DNA of 64,000 nt, taken from assembly GCF_003576645.1 (NCBI RefSeq), contig NC_044923.1, positions 18,410,104-18,474,103 on the forward strand, in the 5' to 3' direction. The position numbers and the translations under genes are program-made. Positions 56,876 through 64,000 of the stretch are shown in pieces. Positions within the stretch are counted from its first letter, which is position 1. Each line of letters begins with the position of its first letter. The notes under the pieces are model-generated. The model saw only the letters and a program-made list of their open reading frames with translations, was not told the DNA's origin and ran no database searches. Source of the DNA: Ipomoea triloba. Lineage: Eukaryota; Streptophyta; Magnoliopsida; Solanales; Convolvulaceae.

Positions 56876-57995
56876 AGGTTATTTCTTGGAATTGTAGGGG
56901 CATCGCTAATGCTCGGGTAAGGAGATTCGTTAAAGACCTCTTCATTTCGACTAAAGCCGATGTCATTTGCCTCCTTGAAATTCGCTCTCCAAAAGCGGAG
57001 AGGATGATTGCTATAACCTCTTGTCTTGACTTTTCCAATCATTTTTTGGTCAATCCTTTAGGTTTTGCTGGCGGCCTCCTCTTGTTTTGGAAATAGGGTC
57101 ACGTCGACCTGGAGGTGGTTAGCCATAATTCTTAAGCCATTCACACGAGAGTGAAAAATCATCTTAATGATTGTTTTATTACCTTTGCTTATGTGAGACC
57201 TAACCTAACCCTATGTCTAAGCTTAGGTTTTGGGAGTTTTGTAAAGCCCTCTCGGGCTCTATGCGAGGCGCATGGTTACTCATGGGCGACCTTAACGACA
57301 TTGCCGCGGATGAGGAGCAGTGGGGTAGTGCATCAATCAACAATGCTAATCTCTAAAATTTTGTGGATGCCTATAGTGATTGCGGCCTGAACGACCCGGG
57401 CTCTTCGGGTCGAAAGTTCACTTGGTGTCGTTTAGCGGGCAGGAGAGTGGTCCAAAGAAGAAGACTTGGTAGAGTCCTCTGGAATATTAATGCCCAATTG
57501 ACCTTTCCGGAGGCCAAAACGGTGGTTCTTACCCGTTTATGTTCGGATCATAACCTAATCTTGTTCGTGGAAGAGGCTGGTTCCCCTCCTGAAAGGAACA
57601 ACCGTCCGATCCGTTTCGAAGCAGCATGGCTACAAAGGGATGACTATAAAAAGATTTGGAAAGAGGCGGCTAAGGCGAGGGATTCAAATATGGTTGATAT
57701 TATTTCCTCGGTTACTCGTAAGAGTTTATTATGGAACCAGAATGTTTTCGGTAACATTTTTAAAAGGAAGAGACGACTTGAAGCTAGAATTTATAGTATC
57801 CAATGCGCTAGTGATTACCATTCCAATAGGGACCTTCAGAGATTAGAAGGGAATCTCCTTAATGATCTCAACAAGTTTTGGACCAAGAGGAGGCGCTTTG
57901 GTTTCAGAAATATAGAATGGATTGGGTTAGAGATGGGGATAAAAACACTAGATTCTACCACAATTATATACTGTCAAATATAATTACTAAAAGTC
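56872..57995 (+). pseudogene. LINE ORF2, endonuclease region only
   Basis: MKVISWNCRGIANARVRRFV is the start of the L1-type apurinic-like endonuclease; the catalytic-region motifs WNCRG, CLLEIRS, MGDLNDI (another frame, near 57281-57301) and CSDHN (near 57542-57556) can be followed. Stops at 57094 and 57133 and at least two frameshifts (near 57215 and 57890) break it. It fades after DGDKNTRFYHN (about 57928-57960). No reverse transcriptase follows. Confidence 0.82.
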
Positions 57996-58021
57996 GTTAT
58001 TTGTTTGTCTGTTTAGAATGA

Positions 58022-58815
58022 AGATGCAATCGAACTTCATGATGACAATGGAAATAAAAATGATGATCCGAAGAACCCAAATCTCGAGGTTGCATGCGCA
58101 TTTTCTATTGAAATGGTAAAACTATAATTAACCTATTATAATTTATATGGCCCTCAATGCCCCTTGTCGAAATGGTTGGTGTAACTTCGACCAACATGAC
58201 ATTTTGCATAGCGTTTGCCTTCATTCCCAAAGAGATTGAGTCCAATTATAATTGGGCATTAAATTGTCTCAAAGCCACAATTGAGGGATGCATTACCCCA
58301 CATGTTATCGTCACAGATCGAGAGTTGGCATTGATGAAAGCATGCAAGAATGTGTATCGGAAAGCTAAAGGATTACTTTGTAGATGGCATATCTATAGAA
58401 GTATTTTGAGAAAGTGCAGGTCATCGATAGCATCAAGCCACCATTGGGACTTATTCTACCAATCATATAATGCACTAGTTGAGTCTCAGTCTCAAGAAGC
58501 ATATATGTCCCATTTAGCCAACTAAAAGCAGTTTTGCTTGACTTTCCAGGTATTATTATATGTATATTTTAATACATTTTTTTAATAAGGCATATTTGTG
58601 CAACCAATGCAATTATTCACATTTTTAGTATGGCTAGCAGTACGACATATTTACCGCTCCGATCTAGCCCACCACCTTGGTACGAGCATGTAGCAATTGC
58701 CATTGGTTACGTTACTAATAATCATTATGTTAAGATAACATTGACAGGAGGGTACCCAATGCCTACTATTGCTTCAAAATGGGCTTATTTTAAATATGAC
58801 TGTGCAGATGCATGA
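58022..58815 (+). pseudogene. FAR1/MULE-type transposase fragment
   Basis: 58157-58525 encodes MPLVEMVGVTSTNMTFCIAF, HVIVTDRELALMKAC and KGLLCRWHIYRSILRKC, matching the central MULE/FAR1-family transposase domain with its second acidic residue (TDREL). 58630-58815 (LTGGYPMPTIASKWAYFKY) looks like the C-terminal part of the same protein class, after an intron-like gap. The DNA-binding region and first catalytic Asp are missing. It is a different, unrelated copy from the transposase at 16571. Boundary with the LINE is near 57996-58020. Confidence 0.7.
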
Positions 58816-59718
58816 ATTACTCCATATGTGAATCGAATCAATACTTACAATGAGTATGGTACGCTCTAGTTGTACTCATGATATTGTTATATCGGATTGA
58901 AATGGAATGGAGATTTTCTTTTTATATTTTATTGTGATGTTAATGTGTTTTTATCGTTTTTAGAGATTCAAAATTATTTTATTATATTATTATAATAAGG
59001 TAAAATAATGCATATAAAAAAATTGAGTTATAAAGAATATCATGAAAATTTATTAAATGTTAGATACTACAGAAAATAATTAAAAATTATTATACTATCA
59101 CAATTTGAAATAATAATAAATAATAAATATTTTAAATATTTAATTACAAAATATTATAGACAAAATTATTATAATATCACAATTAGAAATACAAATAAAT
59201 AATAAATAATAAATATTTTAAATAGAAAACATAATTTTTGACCAACTTTAATGAAGGTGGTGCAAATAGCAAATTCCATTTACACCACCTATAAAGCTAT
59301 CAAACCTATTAGATGGTAGTGTAAATAGAATTTTAGATGGTACAAATAAAATTACCCGTATTTGATACCCATACCGATTTCGATTCGCAGCGAACCAAAC
59401 ACACCCTAGAATTCAATAACAACTCAATTGTATTCAACCTAAACTCCTTGTAAAATTTTCCAATTTTCGGTTTGTGGTACCAAACGGCAGTTTGTTCCCC
59501 TAAATCTCATCCCGTTGATTGATTGCATAGTGCCCACGTGGCAGAATCTTAAAGGTTGTATAGGAAGCCAGGAAAACTATTACACTGCGCCCCTAAACCC
59601 TGAAAACCCCTTGTGTTCTTCTCCTTTCAAGTTTCAAGTCTGCAGTGTGCAGTGCAAACCCTCGCCTTCTCGCTTACATGTTTGCAGTTTAGTTAGAAGA
59701 TTCTGATTGAGTTTTGAA
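58816..59718. other. Intergenic and promoter region of the Era-like gene
   Basis: AT-rich to 59230. Then a repeat-like stretch with GGTGGTGCAAATAGCAAATT and the inverted ATTTACACCACC, ending in GCGAACCAAACACACCCT, which looks like the right end of a MITE whose left end I did not find. 59510-59718 probably holds the promoter and 5' UTR; there is no obvious TATA box, as is common for housekeeping genes. Confidence 0.5.
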
Positions 59719-62377
59719 ATGAGAGCCTTCAAAGCCCTGAGAGTATTGAGCTTATCAGTATCAACCCAACCCTCCTTACCCCGTTTCAATTTATCCGTTT
59801 TCTATCGATTTTACTCTGCCCAACCTCAAGAAGCCGACAACTCCTCAGCCTCCGCGCTCCCTTCTTCATCGTCTTCGGAAGAAGAAGAGTTTTCATCTTC
59901 AGATGTTTTCGACAGCTCGGAATACGCATTAGGTTCGGATCTAACAGGGAATTCGGAGAGCAATACGAGCGGTGTGCCCACTTGGGATGACAAGTACAGG
60001 GATGAAGTTAGGAGGAGGGTGTTTGGGGAAGATATTCCCCAGGCGAGTAGTTCGAGAGTTTTCGTGAAGGAAGAGGAGAAAAGGAGGAGAGCTGCTGCCC
60101 TGGCGAAGAGCCTTCTTGAGGTTGCTATTGGGAGGAGTGAGAATGAAGGTGAGGTGCAGGAGGATGGGAGGTTGGTGAAGGAGGAGGATCAGAAATCTGT
60201 GTCTGTTGGGATTATTGGAGCTCCTAATGCTGGAAAATCTTCTCTCACCAATTCCATGGTCAGCCTTCTCCTTCTAATTCAGACTAGCTTTCTTTTCTTG
60301 CAGGAATACCAACTTCTTGATGATAAATTATATTTCACAAAGTAGGTGTTTTGTCTTTGATCAACCTAACAAATTATATGGTGGGCTATATAGGTTGCTG
60401 GAGCAGGGCTTAAAAAACTTTTTTTTTTTTTTTTTTTTCACATATATGTTGAAGATTGCTATAAAACAAGTTATTAATTGATTAGAATTGGCATTGTTAG
60501 TTTCCCTGACTATGATTGGCATCAGGTGTTCACTTTCTTTTTTTGCTCTGGTTTGGGGTTGAAGGTGTTGCAATAGTGCTACTGAGTGTGAATGTTTGAT
60601 TCTATATTGTGAAGACACTTTCTTCCCTCTTCTATGTTATTTATCAAAATGGTAGGATGGTTTTTAAGGACACCTCTAAGGATTGCCTGTGACTTTGTGA
60701 GATATGGTGGGCATAGTATAGAACCATGAAATGCCTCATTTAGAATTTAGACACAAGAGTAAAGTAGTGGCCTCCTAAAATTCTGTTCTTTGAACATTAT
60801 ATCTGCATGCTTTGCAGTAAAAAATAGATTATTATACTTCCAGTCTACAAAGCTAAAAATCCTGTTATATTAACAAGTAGATTGAGGTTTTAACCAACCA
60901 TTTATGATCTATTTTTTTTTGTCATTGTAAATCTCCTTGGGGATGGAGAAAGGCATCTCTTTTGGTGGCCTTGTGGGTACTTTATCTTGATTCTGATGCC
61001 ACAATCAGCACACCTCCTATTTACTAACGAGCTATGATATGACTAAGAAGACTTCTGCTAGGCCATTTTGTGATTATTTTATCCTGGAAGATGCCTAAGA
61101 TACATTCATCAATCTGCTTACATGATTTTCATGTATGTTTTTCTTCAGGCTGTTGTGTGCCCTGTCCATTATAACTATTTTCAGGATTTATGTTTTATTA
61201 ACCATGATAGTAAGCAATTGGTCCTTTTGTTTAACTATATATTCTTCTGAGTTGGTTGTCCTCACTATTCTCTGTGTAGGTTGGGACCAAAGTTGCTGCT
61301 GTCTCACGCAAGATGAATACTACGACGGATGAAGTGTTAGGAGTGCTGACTAAAGGAAACACACAAATTGTAAGTGTGTTCTTTGATCTCTACTCTAATG
61401 CATTGCAACCTCATAGCTTCATCAGCTAACAAAACTGAACTGGTGATAGTCCTTAACACATTACTCACCTGATCAACTCCCCCACTCAGAAGAAAAGGCA
61501 AGGAAAAAAATTGTGGCATGTTTGATAAGTGAGTAATGAGAGAATGATTTTTAAGAGTTTTTTTTTTTTTTGTTTTTGTTGTTTTTTTTTTTTGTTTTGT
61601 TTTGTTTTTTTTTTGGGTGCTCGTTTCTGTGAGGCAAACAAGTGCAAAGTTACAGGTAAAAGATAGTCACCATTAAGAACGGACAGAAAACTTCATATGG
61701 TCTATTTCTGTAATTCTGTTTAGAATTTGCTTTTATATGTTATTTATTCAAATGTAAAAACTGAAAACAATGAAATAGAATATTGTCTGGCTATATTTGC
61801 ATACATGAATATTCAGATTGTTCTCATTTTGAGTTAAACTTTGACTAATTGATTATGCAGTGTTTCTTTGATACTCCAGGATTGATGTTAAAGAAAACTG
61901 GCTTCCCCTATAGAGACATGAAAGTGCGTGTTCATAGTGCCTGGAGTTCTGTTAGTCTTTATGATGTACTCCTTGTCATATTTGATGTTCATAGACACCT
62001 TACCAAGTTAGTTTTCTCTTGACTTGACCTTGAAAATGCTTCATCTATATTTTCTTTACTTTTCATTTAATTGATGAACATGGGACTCAGCCTACTCACA
62101 GTATGCAAGCCCCAGCAAATATTTTATTTTGGTTATTTTTGACAAGTTATGGGCTACTAATTGTATTTTGGCAAGATACTTTTACTACTTAAGTAATTGG
62201 TAATAGACTCATAGTGGTTATTAGGCTGAGTATCCCTGAAGGACCAACTGACCAACCATTTCAATATGACATTGCACTCTTATTTTATTTTATTTTTTAA
62301 ATTGCTTGCAAGCTTGCATGCGTGACTTTCATTCTGCTAAATGTGAGAGTGGGCCCAAACAAATTTTGTAAAAATAG

Positions 62378-62417
<40 letters not shown>

Positions 62418-64000
62418 ATATTTTAGGAATGAGTTGGAATTGTAGAGATGTAGAGAAAATAGTGAGTGAATTGCAACTATGATGATATGGTAGTAGAGTC
62501 TATTTTTGAAAGTGAGAGAGTATTGCATGGATAAATAAAGCCTTAGTTTCCATATTCCCAATGAACTGACTTTGTTGGCGAGGCATGTACTTAATTGCTA
62601 TTTGGTTAGAAATATAGAATGCTTATTCCTTTCATTTCTTCTTTTAGGGTGTTTCTTTGTTTCTTGATATTGGGTAAGGGTGACCATGAAGTGCAAACAT
62701 TTTTGGCTTCCAAGTTTCAGTTTATCTCTTGCTTCTTCACATCCCTCTGTAATTGAGTTATAAAAAAAACCATAGGAATGCAAATAAAGAAAAAAGAAAG
62801 TTTTATAATATCTCAAATAAAACAAGTTTCAATACAGTGAATACACTATTGGATGTCTAATGTGGAAACCTTTCCATTCCTGGAGAAGAATTAGCTGATC
62901 TTTGAATTTCCACTAATAATTTATACAGGCCTGATTCAAGAGTAGTGAAACTGATTGAACGGATGGGTTCTGAAGTTGACAAAAACCAGAAACGTGTCTT
63001 GTGTATGAATAAAGTTGACTTGGTTAAGAAAAAAAAAGATTTATTGAAGGTTACCGAGGAATTCAAACATCTTCATGGATATGACAGGTAAGTTTCACCT
63101 TTTGTACTTTTGATTGAAAATGCTTATAATTATGCCTAATCTTTTAAAAATTCCTTTGATAGGCATTTTATGATATCCGGGCTAAAGGGATCAGGGGTGA
63201 AAGATTTAACACAATACTTGATGGAACAGGCATGTTCCCTCTAACTTCTTTTAATTCTGTTGTGATTTATCCATATGAAGGCTTATTTCAATTGTTGTCT
63301 TTTTATTCTTTGATTTATCAGGTATACACCATCTAATTTGTTCTGATTTTAGTACGATTATTCTTCTGAAGGGTTACCCAATGATGTCCATTTTTTTGTT
63401 AATTTATTTATTAGACATGCACTGTCCAAGGAACTTTAGCTGCTTAGTTGATAAGTCATTCTACTTTGATTGTTGAAAGGAACTACTATCTTCAAGTATA
63501 TTTTTCCTTAAAGAAGTGTTTTATGGTTTTTTTTGAACACACCCCTAGATGAGGGTGCTTTCTCTCTTAATTTATCACGATCTTAATAATCTATTTCTGC
63601 TCCTTGTTATATTATTATTAATATGCTTAGGCAGTTGAAAGGCCCTGGGATGAAATACCATTTGTCTTTAGTGAAGAAACTATGAAGAACATATCAATGG
63701 AAATTGTCAGGGAAAAGTTGTTAGATAATGTGCATCAGGTACTACTTTTTCTTTCTTTCTTTTTTTTTTTTCAAAAAAAAAAATATTTGTTATTAATATG
63801 AGAGAGACAGAGAGAGAGAGAGAGAGAACCAAAAAGTGAGAGGAAATAAAAGTAGGCAAGGAATTCATTGGTTGTATTGCAACTCTGATTTATGCATTTA
63901 ACCTAAGGCTGTTGATTTTTAATTCAGGAAGTTCCATATGGCATTGAACATCGCTTAATTGATTGGAGAGAATTACGAGATGGCTCTCTCAGAATTGAGC
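59719..64000 (+). CDS. ERA: Era-like GTPase, organellar (3' end beyond the window)
   Basis: ATG 59719 (MRAFKALRVLSLSV) opens a basic, Ser-rich leader ending near YRFYSAQ, a likely mitochondrial or plastid targeting peptide. Exons: 59719-60258, 61280-61369, 61861-62006, 62929-63087, 63163-63229, 63631-63738 and 63928 onward; all phases agree and give 394 codons so far. GTPase motifs: G1 GAPNAGKSS, G2 NTTTDE, G3 DTPG, G4 NKVD, G5 SGLKGSG. EVPYGIEHRLIDWRELRDGS starts the KH-domain lead-in; the RNA-binding KH domain itself lies beyond 64000. Era GTPases bind the small-subunit rRNA and help assemble the ribosome. Intron 5 starts with GC instead of GT. The gene looks intact. Confidence 0.95.
62379..62414. 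repeat. (TTA)n microsatellite in Era intron 3
   Basis: Twelve consecutive TTA units in the large third intron. Confidence 0.9.
63793..63828. repeat. (GA)n microsatellite in Era intron 6
   Basis: A GA-rich tract (GAGAGACAGAGAGAGAGAGA) preceded by T and A homopolymers. Confidence 0.9.

Larger units (their letters stand above)
52207..57995 (+). mobile_element. L1-type LINE, interrupted and lacking its reverse transcriptase
   Basis: In order: a 5' UTR-like leader (52207-52316), the ORF1 N-terminus (52317-52550), about 3 kb of unrelated repeat-rich DNA, the rest of ORF1 with DUF4283 and a CCHC knuckle (about 55595-56875), and the ORF2 endonuclease region to about 57995. The reverse transcriptase, RNase H and poly(A) tail are absent, and a FAR1/MULE fragment follows directly. 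Loss of the 3' half is unusual, since LINE truncation normally removes the 5' end; a later deletion or insertion is likely. Confidence 0.85.

Overview
The window is eukaryotic nuclear DNA from a flowering plant, almost certainly a eudicot. The evidence is spliced genes with GT-AG introns, a plant HD-Zip I gene, a plant organellar Era-type GTPase gene, and a dense mix of plant transposons on an AT-rich background. Some repeat styles recall asterids, but no species can be named. It is a scaffold, with four long N gaps (553-805, 2013-2835, 28362-29314, 33381-33924) and three single-N contig joins (7597, 9096, 51381).

Layout. 1-5132 is the 5' part of a minus-strand SIRE-type Ty1/copia element: LTR 3438-5132, primer site, and gag running off the left edge. 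Its gag is split by a nested solo-LTR-like insertion (1451-2941) with a 5-bp target duplication. 5133-5905 is an AT-rich tandem repeat. About 5906-20092 is one large decayed Mutator-like (MULE) unit. It holds a plant-mobile-domain (PMD) gene, two divergent paralogous B3-like genes, a small viroplasmin/RNase H1-N-type gene, a central repeat array and a MuDR-type transposase. A 19-bp palindrome, GAGCCTAAC(A/T)GTTAGGCTC, recurs through it about 18 times. A PIF/Harbinger MITE sits inside the array.

20-34.6 kb is gene-poor: minisatellites, SINEs, LINE 3' ends, a hAT MITE and AT microsatellites. 35011-36488 is an intact HD-Zip I gene of the ATHB13/ATHB23 type, with TRIM-like LTRs in opposite orientation in its two introns. 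36.5-48.4 kb is again intergenic, with a Mutator MITE, a LINE end and a nested LTR relic. 48432-49655 (minus) is an intact-looking RRM gene of the ACD11-binding-partner type. 52.2-58.8 kb is a broken LINE whose ORF1 is interrupted by about 3 kb carrying an 18-bp minisatellite (88 perfect copies), followed by a FAR1/MULE transposase fragment. 59719-64000 is an Era-like GTPase gene cut by the right edge.

Two apparent duplications are best read as assembly artefacts. 7598-9095 is a contig wholly contained in 9097-10594. 49821 to about 51270 repeats 51382 to about 52831, and that contig ends inside the minisatellite. The likely host genes are the HD-Zip factor, the RRM protein and the Era GTPase. 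The most promising unexplained system is the MULE, because its B3-like and viroplasmin-like genes read outward from an array of palindromes that also sits at both ends of the unit. This would fit an element-encoded DNA-binding protein acting on its own element, which is a hypothesis only.
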